DNA of 64,000 bases from Microbacterium oxydans (lineage in GTDB: Bacteria > Actinomycetota > Actinomycetes > Actinomycetales > Microbacteriaceae), in the NCBI RefSeq assembly GCF_006540085.1, contig NZ_BJOG01000005.1:282981-346980 (forward strand), in the 5' to 3' direction. The position numbers were made by a program, and so were the translations under genes. Below, one piece after another: positions 1 to 7,843 of the stretch (position 1 is its first letter; every line of letters begins with the position of its first letter). The notes under the pieces were generated by a model. It searched no databases. It was not told the origin of the DNA and saw only the letters and a program-made list of their open reading frames with translations.

Positions 1-2
1 CC

Positions 3-164
3 ACCGTGATCGAGCTGCGCGGAGAGCGCGCTGCCGTCCAACTCACCGAGCCGGTGGTCACGGCGACCGCGCCGATTCCCTCAGAGGCACGACCGGGCGA
101 CGTCGTCCGGCTTCGCATCATCAGTGCCGATATCGGCACGGGAGAGGTCGAGTTCGCTCTCTGA
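3..164 (+). CDS. RNB-type ribonuclease, C-terminal end (partial)
   Basis: The gene enters from the left edge; only its last 53 codons are visible, ending in TGA at 162-164. The residues resemble the C-terminal beta-barrel end of RNase II/RNB-domain proteins of actinobacteria: a stretch with AVQLTEPVVTA, then PGDVVRLRIISADIGTGEVEF. The assignment rests on this short tail only; the catalytic RNB domain lies outside the window. The stop overlaps the next candidate reading frame by 41 bases. Confidence 0.45.
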   Translation, partial: TVIELRGERAAVQLTEPVVTATAPIPSEARPGDVVRLRIISADIGTGEVEFAL

Positions 165-495
165 GCACCCCGGCGACGAGGCCGCGGAGTCTCGCTTTCG
201 TCGTTACATGATCACCGACCTGCTCGACGACCTGCGCGACGCGACAGACGCACTCGAGCGACAGATCGTGGCGGGTCTGCTCTTCGAGCGGATCGCAGAG
301 CTGATGCTCGTGGATGCCGGTCGGTGGACTGCCACCGGCAAATGGCTGCCCCGACGGCTGCGTGATCTGAGCGACAGTCGCGCCGAGAGGTTGAGCGCTC
401 CGCTGCTCGCCGGTGATCTCACTGCCTTCGCCGATCGCGTCGAAGACGAACTGAGGCGAGCGGGCGGCCGCGTGCAGGCGGGGTTCGTCCGCTGA
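124..495 (+). CDS. Possible C-terminal remnant of a nucleotidyltransferase-like protein
   Basis: This is a 123-codon frame starting with GTG inside the end of the ribonuclease gene; an ATG at 208 is an alternative start. From about residue 28 the protein is a plausible helical domain with ELMLVDAGRW and TGKWLPRRL, which resembles the helical C-terminal part of actinobacterial nucleotidyltransferase-domain proteins. No nucleotidyltransferase active-site motif (GGS...DxD) is present. I see no clear ribosome binding site for either start. The long overlap with the upstream gene and the missing N-terminal domain suggest a truncated remnant, but a small stand-alone protein is possible. The family assignment is weak. 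Confidence 0.35.
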   Translation: MPISARERSSSLSEHPGDEAAESRFRRYMITDLLDDLRDATDALERQIVAGLLFERIAELMLVDAGRWTATGKWLPRRLRDLSDSRAERLSAPLLAGDLTAFADRVEDELRRAGGRVQAGFVR

Positions 496-497
496 CG

Positions 498-1364
498 TCA
501 GCGCCCGGGAGCCGCCACGGTCGTCATGACCAGCAGCTGAGGATCGCTCAGGTCCAGGCTCACGACGATGGAGGCGAACTCCGAGAGCGACTCCGCGTGC
601 GTGCCCCCGCAGAGGATCACGGCCTCTCCTTCCGGGAGATCGCAGTGCCAGCGCCGCCGATCGACGATCGTGGGCCCTTCCGTCACGATGCTGCTCACAG
701 CACCTGAGGCGACCCATGCCGCGAGCTGCTCATTGATCCGTCGCTCGCGCTCGGACAGGGTCGTGGCGAAGGTCTCGGTATCGAAGCCGGCCCGGCGCAG
801 GCTCTTCCCGAGCCGGTACTCGTCGACAGCGCCATCTTCGTGGATGCGGCTGGACTGGTTGGCGCGACCCTCGAAGTCGGGGTTGCCGAGAGCGTCCTCC
901 CCCGGTTCCTTGCGCCAGAGATCGGCGAGGGCCAGATCGAGCGCCAGCGAGGCGACATGGCATGCGGTGTGCCCGCGGCTGAGTCCGGCACGACGAGCGG
1001 CGTCGACGGTAAGGTCGGCTCGAGCGCCCTCCGTGAAGGATGCCGGGGCGGCCCCCTCGATCAGGTGACCGACGAGCCAGGTCCAGCCCTCAGCACCGCG
1101 CTTGACGGGGATCGCGCTTCCCACCGCGAACTCCCCCTCGTCCGAGATCGCGGCCATGACGGCTTCGACCACTCGGACGGTGTCGTCGCCGACGGCGATA
1201 CTCCCTGTGTCACCCGGCTGGTCGGGCCAGGTGTGGTCGACCGGGTGGAAGGGCGTCTCGTCGACCACGACGATCGTGCCCTCGGGCGTCTGCTCCACGC
1301 GGGCGATGACCCCGTCTCCGGTCACGGTCCCTGTCGGGAAGGTCACGATGGTGGGCGTCGACAT
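498..1364 (-). CDS. AlaX-like alanyl-tRNA editing protein
   Basis: 288 aa. The protein has the editing-domain fold signature of AlaX and the AlaRS editing domain: an N-terminal barrel segment with ETPFHPVDHTWPDQPGDTG (equivalent to the FYP-GGQPxDxG segment), an HxxxH zinc motif at H132/H136 (HTACH), and CGGTH at C252/H256. Such proteins hydrolyse mischarged Ala-tRNA (Ser or Gly on tRNA-Ala) in trans. The start ATG at 1364 follows an AGGAG ribosome site; longer in-frame starts upstream have no support. It lies 74 bases downstream of the NTF2-like gene on the same strand and may share its transcript. The GGGQP loop is diverged (VDHTWPDQP), so the substrate could differ. Confidence 0.75.
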   Translation of the reverse strand: MSTPTIVTFPTGTVTGDGVIARVEQTPEGTIVVVDETPFHPVDHTWPDQPGDTGSIAVGDDTVRVVEAVMAAISDEGEFAVGSAIPVKRGAEGWTWLVGHLIEGAAPASFTEGARADLTVDAARRAGLSRGHTACHVASLALDLALADLWRKEPGEDALGNPDFEGRANQSSRIHEDGAVDEYRLGKSLRRAGFDTETFATTLSERERRINEQLAAWVASGAVSSIVTEGPTIVDRRRWHCDLPEGEAVILCGGTHAESLSEFASIVVSLDLSDPQLLVMTTVAAPGR

Positions 1365-1438
1365 GGTTCTCCTCGGATACGACGTCGGGGTCTCGAGATG
1401 GCGGCGCGTTCGACGCCCGCGGACCTCGGTCAGATCGG

Positions 1439-1771
1439 TCAGTGGGACGGCGGAATGGTGAAGCTGGCGAGCTTGTCGCCGTCGACCACGAAGATGCCGT
1501 CGGACTCGCCGTTGAAGACCCGACTCGCCCAGCCGAAGCGGATGCGCGTGGTGTCTCCCTCGGTCGTGGCCGTGAGCACGGTCATACGCGCGCCGGCACC
1601 GATCGCATCGCTGCCCGCCCATGCGCGGACCCCGTCGGAACCGGCCTTGACCGTGCCCCAGTCGCTGACGAACCCGTCGGCCGTGAAAACGGCGACGAAC
1701 GCATCCGTGTCCGCGGCGTTGATCGCGTCGATCATCGCCCTGACGGGAACAGGGAGGGTGGAATCCGACAT
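1439..1771 (-). CDS. NTF2-like / SnoaL-type small protein
   Basis: 110 aa. The pattern is that of the NTF2-like fold: an N-terminal helix (PVPVRAMIDAINAADTDAF), an FTADGFVSDWG turn, then strands ending in GIFVVDGDKLASF. Members include polyketide cyclases, isomerases and many uncharacterised proteins, so no reaction can be named. It starts 17 bases after the ispG stop on the same strand with a GGAG-containing ribosome site, so it is probably co-transcribed with ispG. There is no signal peptide or membrane segment. Confidence 0.7.
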   Translation of the reverse strand: MSDSTLPVPVRAMIDAINAADTDAFVAVFTADGFVSDWGTVKAGSDGVRAWAGSDAIGAGARMTVLTATTEGDTTRIRFGWASRVFNGESDGIFVVDGDKLASFTIPPSH

Positions 1772-1788
1772 CTCGTGCTCCTCGCCGC

Positions 1789-2940
1789 TCAGACCGTGAC
1801 GACCTGGGCGGTGCCGAGCGGCGCCTCTGGGCCCATCTCGGCGGCGATCCGGTTGGCCTCTTCGATGAGAGTGGCGACGATGTCCGCCTCCGGCACGGTC
1901 TTGATGACCTCGCCCTTCACGAAGATCTGGCCCTTGCCGTTGCCCGAAGCCACGCCGAGATCGGCCTCGCGAGCCTCACCTGGACCGTTGACGACGCAGC
2001 CCATCACCGCGACCCGCAGGGGAACGGTCATGTCCTTGAGGCCTTCGGTGACGTTCTCGGCGAGCGTGTACACGTCGACCTGTGCGCGACCGCACGAGGG
2101 GCATGAGACGATCTCGAGCTTGCGCTCGCGGAGGTTGAGCGACTGCAGGATCTGGTGGCCGACCTTGACCTCTTCCGCCGGCGGTGCGGAGAGAGATACC
2201 CGGATCGTGTCGCCGATCCCCTCGCCGAGGAGGATGCCGAAGGCGGTGGCGCTCTTGATCGTTCCCTGGAAAGCGGGTCCGGCCTCGGTCACTCCGAGGT
2301 GCAGCGGCCAGTCGCCCCGCTCCGCCAGCTGACGGTACGCCTTCACCATCACGATGGGGTCGTTGTGCTTGACCGAGATCTTGAAGTCGTGGAAGTCGTG
2401 CTCCTCGAACAGCGATGCCTCCCAGACGGCACTCTCCACGAGTGCCTCAGCGGTGGCCTTGCCGTACTTCGCCAGGATCCTGCGGTCCAGCGAGCCGGCG
2501 TTAACACCGATTCGCAGGGAGACACCGGCGGCCTTGGCGGCCTCCGCGATCTTCCCGACATTGCCGTCGAACTCGCGGATGTTGCCGGGGTTCACTCGCA
2601 CCGCACCGCACCCGGCATCGATGGCCGTGTAGATGTAGCGCGGCTGGAAGTGGATGTCAGCGATCACCGGGATCTGGCTCTTCATCGCGATGATCTTCAG
2701 CGCATCGGCGTCATCCTGGTGCGGTACCGCGACACGCACGATCTCGCAACCCGACGCGGTGAGCTCGGCGATCTGCTGGAGCGTCCCGTTGATGTCCGTC
2801 GTCTTCGTGGTGGTCATCGACTGCACGCTGACGGGAGCGTCGCCGCCCACGAGAACCTTGCCCACCTTGATCTGCCGTGACTTACGGCGCGGGGCGAGGA
2901 CTTCGGGGATCTTCGGCATTCCGAGGTTCACTGCTGGCAC
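1789..2940 (-). CDS. ispG: 4-hydroxy-3-methylbut-2-enyl diphosphate synthase (IspG/GcpE)
   Basis: 383 aa, normal length for the bacterial enzyme. IspG is a 4Fe-4S enzyme converting MEcPP to HMBPP in the MEP isoprenoid pathway. Visible features are the TIM-barrel start ([11 protein letters not shown]), RVNPGNI, and the C-terminal cluster ligands in SCPSCGR and [11 protein letters not shown]. The GTG start at 2940 sits 6 bases after a TAGTCT element at 2947-2952 (minus strand), the leaderless arrangement common in this window. dxr, in the same pathway, lies 7.4 kb upstream on the same strand, with the site-2 protease gene between them. Confidence 0.97.
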   Translation of the reverse strand: MPAVNLGMPKIPEVLAPRRKSRQIKVGKVLVGGDAPVSVQSMTTTKTTDINGTLQQIAELTASGCEIVRVAVPHQDDADALKIIAMKSQIPVIADIHFQPRYIYTAIDAGCGAVRVNPGNIREFDGNVGKIAEAAKAAGVSLRIGVNAGSLDRRILAKYGKATAEALVESAVWEASLFEEHDFHDFKISVKHNDPIVMVKAYRQLAERGDWPLHLGVTEAGPAFQGTIKSATAFGILLGEGIGDTIRVSLSAPPAEEVKVGHQILQSLNLRERKLEIVSCPSCGRAQVDVYTLAENVTEGLKDMTVPLRVAVMGCVVNGPGEAREADLGVASGNGKGQIFVKGEVIKTVPEADIVATLIEEANRIAAEMGPEAPLGTAQVVTV

Positions 2941-2946
2941 CCCTCA

Positions 2947-2952
2947 AGACTA
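2947..2952 (-). promoter_or_regulatory. -10 element for leaderless ispG
   Basis: TAGTCT on the minus strand, followed by 6 bases and the ispG GTG. The spacing places transcription initiation at or next to the start codon. Confidence 0.6.
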
Positions 2953-2988
2953 CGCCGCCAGGATGCATGTGGGCTGGACGGACGCACC

Positions 2989-2994
2989 TACCCT
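2989..2994 (+). promoter_or_regulatory. -10 element for leaderless pcp
   Basis: TACCCT followed by 6 bases and the pcp ATG at 3001. It faces away from the ispG promoter within the same 60-base divergent region. Confidence 0.55.
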
Positions 2995-3000
2995 GGAGCC

Positions 3001-3627
3001 ATGGCAGTCATCCTCCTCACCGGCTTCGAACCGTTCGACGGCGCAGAGCGCAATCCGTCGGCGGATGCGGTGAACGCGGTGGCGGTCGACTACGAGGGAC
3101 CGCACGAGCTCGTCATCGCGACTCTTCCTGTCGCATTCGAGTCATCCGCCCAGCGGCTTCGCGCCCTCATCGCCCGACACGCACCGGACGTCGTCATCTG
3201 CACCGGGCTCGCCGGCGGAAGCGCCCACGTCGCGGTGGAGCGCATCGGCGTGAATCTGATGGACGCGCGCATCCCCGACAACGACGGCGCCCAGCCGATC
3301 GACGTTCCCAGCGAGGCGGGCGGTCCCGAAGCGCGGTTCTCGACACTTCCCGTCAAGCATCTGGTGCAGGTCATCGACGCGGCGGGCATCCCTGCCCGGT
3401 CCTCGCTGTCCGCCGGCAGCTACGTCTGCAATCACGTGTTGTACACCGTGCTGGGGGCGGTGCGCCCCGACGCCGTCGCCGGGTTCGTGCATCTTCCCTG
3501 GTCGACGGCGACCGCGCCGTCCGTCTCTCCTCATCTGAGCGAGGAGCAGCTGGCTCGCGCCGTGCGCCTGGTCGTCGATCACGCCCTCGATGCCGAGACG
3601 AAGGAGCCGGGCGGCAGCATCTGGTGA
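3001..3627 (+). CDS. pcp: Pyroglutamyl-peptidase I
   Basis: 208 aa, typical for the C15 cysteine peptidase family, which removes N-terminal pyroglutamate from peptides in the cytoplasm. The N-terminus reads ILLTGFEPFDGAERNPS, characteristic of the family. The catalytic Cys lies in SAGSYVCNHVLY and the catalytic His in GFVHLPW. The ATG at 3001 follows a TACCCT element by 6 bases, so translation is probably leaderless. The gene is divergent from ispG and followed by the trp leader. Confidence 0.95.
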   Translation: MAVILLTGFEPFDGAERNPSADAVNAVAVDYEGPHELVIATLPVAFESSAQRLRALIARHAPDVVICTGLAGGSAHVAVERIGVNLMDARIPDNDGAQPIDVPSEAGGPEARFSTLPVKHLVQVIDAAGIPARSSLSAGSYVCNHVLYTVLGAVRPDAVAGFVHLPWSTATAPSVSPHLSEEQLARAVRLVVDHALDAETKEPGGSIW

Positions 3628-3661
3628 CGTCATGCCGCGCGGGTCATCGCGGCCGATGTGG

Positions 3662-3667
3662 TAGTTT
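3662..3667 (+). promoter_or_regulatory. -10 element for the trp leader transcript
   Basis: TAGTTT lies 7 bases before the ATG of the leader peptide at 3675. I see no clear -35 hexamer. Confidence 0.5.
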
Positions 3668-3674
3668 CGGCCCC

Positions 3675-3710
3675 ATGCTCGCGAACTTCACCTGGTGGCC
3701 CGCCTTCTAG
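3675..3710 (+). CDS. trpL: trp operon leader peptide (MLANFTWWPAF)
   Basis: 11-codon reading frame, MLANFTWWPAF, with tandem TGG TGG codons at 3693-3698 and TAG at 3708-3710. It lies 88 bases before the anthranilate synthase start and directly before an intrinsic terminator, so it is the sensing element of a translation-coupled attenuator. A ribosome stalled on the Trp codons would cover the first arm (3700-3704) of a hairpin with 3710-3714, freeing 3710-3715 to pair with 3740-3745 and blocking the terminator. Its start is probably leaderless. Confidence 0.88.
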   Translation: MLANFTWWPAF

Positions 3711-3738
3711 GCGGTGTGTTCGCGTTCCCACGAATTCA

Positions 3739-3761
3739 GACCGCCCCCGGGGCGGTCTTTT
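3739..3761 (+). terminator. trp attenuator terminator
   Basis: Perfect GC-rich inverted repeat, 3739-3747 with 3749-3757, followed by TTTT. In practice the inner pairs open to a 5-base loop. The competing antiterminator uses GGCGGT (3710-3715) with ACCGCC (3740-3745). Confidence 0.88.
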
Positions 3762-3798
3762 CGTTGCGCCGAGCCGGAGCACAGCACAGGAGATACTC

Positions 3799-5682
3799 AT
3801 GACCCTCTCGCGACTCGCCGAGCTCCGCGCCGATCCGACCGCGTCCTTCGTCCTCATCGCCCGCGATGGAGCCGACACCGTCGAGCTGCTCAGCGGCGAC
3901 GTGCGGGATGTCGACCTGCTCGCCGATATCCCCCTCGCCGTCGACGGCACGCCTCGTGAGGTGTTCGCGATGGTCCCCTACCGCCAGGTTCGCGAGCGCG
4001 GCTTCGTCGCCCAGGACGACGCCGCACCGCTGCGGTGCGTGGTCGTCGACGAGCACCTGCACCTTCCGACCGCCGAGCTCCTCTCCGCGCTGCCGAGTGA
4101 GCCGGTCGCCTTGCACGACGAGGGCTTCGACATCGCCGACGCAGAGTATGCGGCGATCGTCGAGAACGTCATCGCGGACGAGATCGGCCGCGGAGAGGGC
4201 GCGAACTTCGTCATCCGCAGGGACTTCACCGCGAATGTCGACGTCGATGACCGGACGGCGGCCCTGACCTGGTTCCGTGCGCTGCTCACACACGAGCGCG
4301 GTGCGTACTGGACCTTCGCGGTCTTCACCCCCGGTCACATCGCCGTCGGCGCCAGTCCCGAAGCGCATGTGGTCGCCCAGGGCGGCATCGTCACCATGAA
4401 CCCGATCTCCGGAACCTTCCGTCACCCGGCGGGTGGGGCGACGAAGGAGACGCTGGTCGACTTCCTCGCCTCCACGAAGGAGACCGAGGAGCTGTTCATG
4501 GTCGTGGACGAGGAGCTCAAGATGATGAGCGCCGTCTGCTCCGACGGAGGACGGATCACCGGTCCGCACCTCAAGGAGATGTCGCGGCTCACGCACACGG
4601 AGTACATGCTCCGCGGACGCAGCACGCTCGACCCCCGCGACATCCTGCGCGAGACCATGTTCGCTCCCACGGTCACCGGCTCGCCCATGCAGAACGCCTG
4701 CGCTGTGATCCGTCGTCACGAGCAGAAGCCGCGAGGCTACTACTCGGGTGTCGCGGCGCTGTTCTCCCCGAACGCGGACGGCGGCCATGACCTGGACGCC
4801 CCCATCCTCATCCGCACCGTGTATCTCCAGGACGGCGCGCTCAGCGTGCCTGTCGGAGCCACGCTGGTCCGACACTCGGACCCCATGGGCGAGGTGTCCG
4901 AGACGCACGGTAAGGCCGCGGGTGTGCTCGGTGCCATCGGGGCGATCGACCGCGATCATGTGGCCGAGGCTCGCAGCGATGCGGACGCTCCCGGTGACGC
5001 GCACGCCCTCGCCGACGACCCGACCGTTGCCGAGCTGTTGGAATCACGAAACGCGCGCCTGGCCGAGTTCTGGCTCAACCCGCAGGGCGAGGAATTCACC
5101 GGTCCGTTCGCCGGACGCTCCGCCGTCGTCGTCGACGCGGAGGACCGCTTCACCACCATGCTCGCGCACCAGCTCCGTCATCTCGGACTCGCCGTGAAGA
5201 TCGTGCCCTGGAATGACGCACAGGATGCCGACCTGGATGCCGCCGACCTGGTCGTCGCGGGCCCCGGCCCCGGTGACCCGCGGGATGCGCAGAGCGCCCG
5301 CATCGCCAGGATGCGCGACGTCGTCACCCGTCGCCTCGACTCCGGCATGCCGCTGCTCGCCGTGTGCTTGAGCCACCAGATCCTCGCCGACCGCCTCGGC
5401 ATCGCCCTGACTCCTCTCGACGCACCGCACCAGGGGCTGCAGAAGTCGGTCCCGGTGTTCGGCGAAGACGCATCGATCGGCTTCTACAACACCTTCACCG
5501 CGCGTGTCGCCCCGGGCACGAGCGCGGTCGGCGACGCCGAAGTGTCCGCAGACGCGGATTCGGGCGATGTCTACGCGCTCCGAGGAGACCGTTTCGCCTC
5601 CGTGCAGGGGCATCTCGAGTCGATCCTCTCGCGAGACGGCATCCGGACGCTCGAACGCCTCGTGACCCACGCCCTCGCCTGA
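3799..5682 (+). CDS. Fused anthranilate synthase (components I and II, PhzE/TrpEG type)
   Basis: 627 aa. The N-terminal two-thirds is a chorismate-binding domain (SGTFRHPAGG, VDEELKMMSAVC, GSPMQNACAVI, GYYSGVAALFS). From about residue 430 follows a class I glutamine amidotransferase domain with nucleophile Cys in LAVCLSHQ and the His-Glu pair in QGHLES. The fused enzyme makes anthranilate from chorismate and glutamine. This architecture is called PhzE-like or anthranilate synthase family, and by itself does not distinguish tryptophan from phenazine-type pathways; the Trp-codon leader upstream argues for tryptophan supply. The ATG at 3799 follows AGGAGA. No other trp gene is adjacent. Confidence 0.92.
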   Translation: MTLSRLAELRADPTASFVLIARDGADTVELLSGDVRDVDLLADIPLAVDGTPREVFAMVPYRQVRERGFVAQDDAAPLRCVVVDEHLHLPTAELLSALPSEPVALHDEGFDIADAEYAAIVENVIADEIGRGEGANFVIRRDFTANVDVDDRTAALTWFRALLTHERGAYWTFAVFTPGHIAVGASPEAHVVAQGGIVTMNPISGTFRHPAGGATKETLVDFLASTKETEELFMVVDEELKMMSAVCSDGGRITGPHLKEMSRLTHTEYMLRGRSTLDPRDILRETMFAPTVTGSPMQNACAVIRRHEQKPRGYYSGVAALFSPNADGGHDLDAPILIRTVYLQDGALSVPVGATLVRHSDPMGEVSETHGKAAGVLGAIGAIDRDHVAEARSDADAPGDAHALADDPTVAELLESRNARLAEFWLNPQGEEFTGPFAGRSAVVVDAEDRFTTMLAHQLRHLGLAVKIVPWNDAQDADLDAADLVVAGPGPGDPRDAQSARIARMRDVVTRRLDSGMPLLAVCLSHQILADRLGIALTPLDAPHQGLQKSVPVFGEDASIGFYNTFTARVAPGTSAVGDAEVSADADSGDVYALRGDRFASVQGHLESILSRDGIRTLERLVTHALA

Positions 5683-5787
5683 GGCTGACGGTCGCGGGCT
5701 GTCCGCTGCCAGCGTGTCGGCACTGTCGGCATGTCCGCCGCGGCAAGGCCGAGGTCCAACGCGCCGGGAAGAGACACCCCGAAGGAA

Positions 5788-7101
5788 TCAGCCGAGCAGG
5801 TTCACCGGGTTGAAGAGGTCGGCGACCAGGAGCAGGGCACCCATCGCGATCAGGGCCACGGCGACCACCACGGTGAGCGGTACGAGCTTGGTCGCGTCGA
5901 CGGGTGCCGGCGGGGGCCGACGGAAGAGCTTGGCCCATGCGCGCTTGATCCCGTCCCACAGCGCGACCACGATGTGGCCGCCGTCGAGCGGGAGCAGCGG
6001 GATCAGGTTGAACACGAACAGCGCGATGTTCAGCGAGCCCAGCAGCCCGAGCAGGAACGCGAAGCGGTTGAGGATCGGCGCATCGGTCGCGGCGACCTCG
6101 CCGGCGAGGCGACCGACGCCGACCACGCTCAGCGGGCCGTTCGGATCGCGTTCACCGCCGGTCACGAGGGACACGCCGACATCCCAGAGACGCACAGGGA
6201 GCGTGACGATCATCGATGCGACGCGCGCCGTGCTGTCCGCAGCCATCTCCGGCCCCGCGGTCAACGGCTGCTGCACGTATCCCATCTGCGCGCCCATGCC
6301 GACGTAGCCGACCTCCTTGACCACGGGCTTGCCTGCGTCGTCCAGGATCGGCTGGCCACTCGCATCCGTGATCGTGCGTTCCGCGGCGATCGGCGTGAGA
6401 TTCAGCGACTTCTCGGCTCCGTCGCGCCGCACGACCATGTCGATCGTCTCACCCGGGGACGCCTGCACGATCGCGGTGGCCTCGGCGAAGGTCGACACCG
6501 GCTTCCCGTCGACCGACACGATCACGTCGCCCGGTCTGATGCCGGCTTCCGCTGCCGGAGACGCGGGATCATCCGGCGTGCACTCGGTCGCTGTGGAACC
6601 CGCCGGGACCACGCACTCGGTCACCGAAGCGATCGTGGTCGTCCCCTGCTGCACACCGATGCCGGACAGCAGCACGGTGAAGATCACCGTCGCGAGCACG
6701 AGATTCATGGCGGGCCCGCCGAGCATGACGACGACACGCTTCCACACCGGCAGCCGGTAGAAGACGCGGTCTTCGGCGCCTTCTGCGATGGTCTCGTCGT
6801 TGGCACTGCGAGCATCTTGGATCAAAGAGCGGAAGACGCCCGACGCCGGACCGGAGTTCTTCGATGCCGGATACATGCCCGACATCGAGATGAAGCCCCC
6901 CAGAGGCAGCAGCTTGAAACCGTACTCGGTCTCACCGATGCGCTTGGACCACAGCCGCGGGCCGAAGCCGATCATGTACTGGCCGACGCGCACGCCGAAG
7001 AGCTTCGCGGGGACGAGGTGCCCGACCTCATGCAGGCCGATCGACAGCCCGAGGCCGATCAGCATGAAGAGGATGCCGGCCAGATAGAGCAGGAATTCCA
7101 C
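5788..7101 (-). CDS. Site-2 intramembrane metalloprotease (RseP/Rip1, M50)
   Basis: 437 aa. The zinc motif HEVGH (H24, E25, H28) lies in the first membrane segment, a PDZ domain occupies about residues 180-260 (IRPGDVIVSVDGKPVS), and LDGGH near D373 supplies the third zinc ligand; further hydrophobic segments follow at the C-terminus. The family cleaves membrane anti-sigma factors and similar proteins within the membrane. It lies between dxr and ispG on the same strand, the usual actinobacterial order, but here it is separated from both by genes on the other strand. The GTG start at 7101 follows a TAACGT element by 6 bases (leaderless). Confidence 0.93.
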   Translation of the reverse strand: MEFLLYLAGILFMLIGLGLSIGLHEVGHLVPAKLFGVRVGQYMIGFGPRLWSKRIGETEYGFKLLPLGGFISMSGMYPASKNSGPASGVFRSLIQDARSANDETIAEGAEDRVFYRLPVWKRVVVMLGGPAMNLVLATVIFTVLLSGIGVQQGTTTIASVTECVVPAGSTATECTPDDPASPAAEAGIRPGDVIVSVDGKPVSTFAEATAIVQASPGETIDMVVRRDGAEKSLNLTPIAAERTITDASGQPILDDAGKPVVKEVGYVGMGAQMGYVQQPLTAGPEMAADSTARVASMIVTLPVRLWDVGVSLVTGGERDPNGPLSVVGVGRLAGEVAATDAPILNRFAFLLGLLGSLNIALFVFNLIPLLPLDGGHIVVALWDGIKRAWAKLFRRPPPAPVDATKLVPLTVVVAVALIAMGALLLVADLFNPVNLLG

Positions 7102-7107
7102 GTGCCA

Positions 7108-7113
7108 ACGTTA
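7108..7113 (-). promoter_or_regulatory. -10 element for the leaderless site-2 protease gene
   Basis: TAACGT on the minus strand, 6 bases before the GTG start at 7101. Confidence 0.55.
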
Positions 7114-7153
7114 GTGCCCCCAGCTAGGAATCCGCCCGGCGCTGCGGCACGAC

Positions 7154-7159
7154 TAGGCT
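7154..7159 (+). promoter_or_regulatory. -10 element for the leaderless gene at 7166
   Basis: TAGGCT followed by 6 bases and GTG at 7166, back to back with the protease promoter in a 64-base divergent gap. Confidence 0.6.
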
Positions 7160-7165
7160 GTCAGC

Positions 7166-7750
7166 GTGAATGCCCGGCATCTGCGACTCGTGCGTGCTGC
7201 CGCCGTCTCCTCCGTGGCGACACTGCTCGCGGCGCTGTCCCACACGCTCGGGGGCGGTGCGGCTCCGCATGTGCTGCTGATCGTCGCGGTCACGAGCCTG
7301 ATCACCCCGCTCGCGGCTCTCCTGGTCGGAGTCCGACAGTCACGCGCCAGGGTGGCCCTCGCCGTGTTCCTCGGGCAGGCCGCCTTCCACGTCGTGTTCC
7401 AGGTGCTGGGGTCGCCCACCGTGGCGGCGCCGATCGCCGGCGGTGGACACGCCCATCACCTCGACCTCTCCCTCCTCGCATCGCCGTCCCCTGCTGCGGC
7501 CCCCGGCGCGCTCATGCTCTCGGCGCACCTCGTCGCGGCTGTGCTGACCACGCTGCTGGTGTGGCACGGCGAGGCGATCGTCCGGGTGGTCGCGCGCTGG
7601 GTCGATGCCCTCCTCCGACGTGCGTCCGCAGTGGTGCCCGCGCTGCACCGCCGTCCGGCGCGTCTGCGCTCGATGGTCTTCTCGCCGTTCGACGCCGCGG
7701 TCTCGTCCGCTCTGCCGCGACGCGGACCCCCTGCTCTCCTGCGCGACTGA
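7166..7750 (+). CDS. Uncharacterised membrane protein, probable YcnI partner
   Basis: 194 aa with about four hydrophobic segments (residues 10-30, 35-52, 65-85, 110-135) and a basic, probably cytoplasmic C-terminus. A short His run (GGGHAHHLDLS) lies between segments 3 and 4. I do not recognise a named family. It stands directly before a YcnI (DUF1775) gene, which usually accompanies copper-handling membrane proteins, so a metal-related role is possible but is inferred only from context. The GTG start is supported by a TAGGCT -10 element 6 bases upstream. Confidence 0.7.
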   Translation: MNARHLRLVRAAAVSSVATLLAALSHTLGGGAAPHVLLIVAVTSLITPLAALLVGVRQSRARVALAVFLGQAAFHVVFQVLGSPTVAAPIAGGGHAHHLDLSLLASPSPAAAPGALMLSAHLVAAVLTTLLVWHGEAIVRVVARWVDALLRRASAVVPALHRRPARLRSMVFSPFDAAVSSALPRRGPPALLRD

Positions 7751-7843
7751 TCCGTCGCACTCGAACACGCCACCCGGACACGCGTGGCATCCCTTTCGCG
7801 GAGACGCGCCATCGGCGTGCCCGCACATCGATCAGGAGATCTC

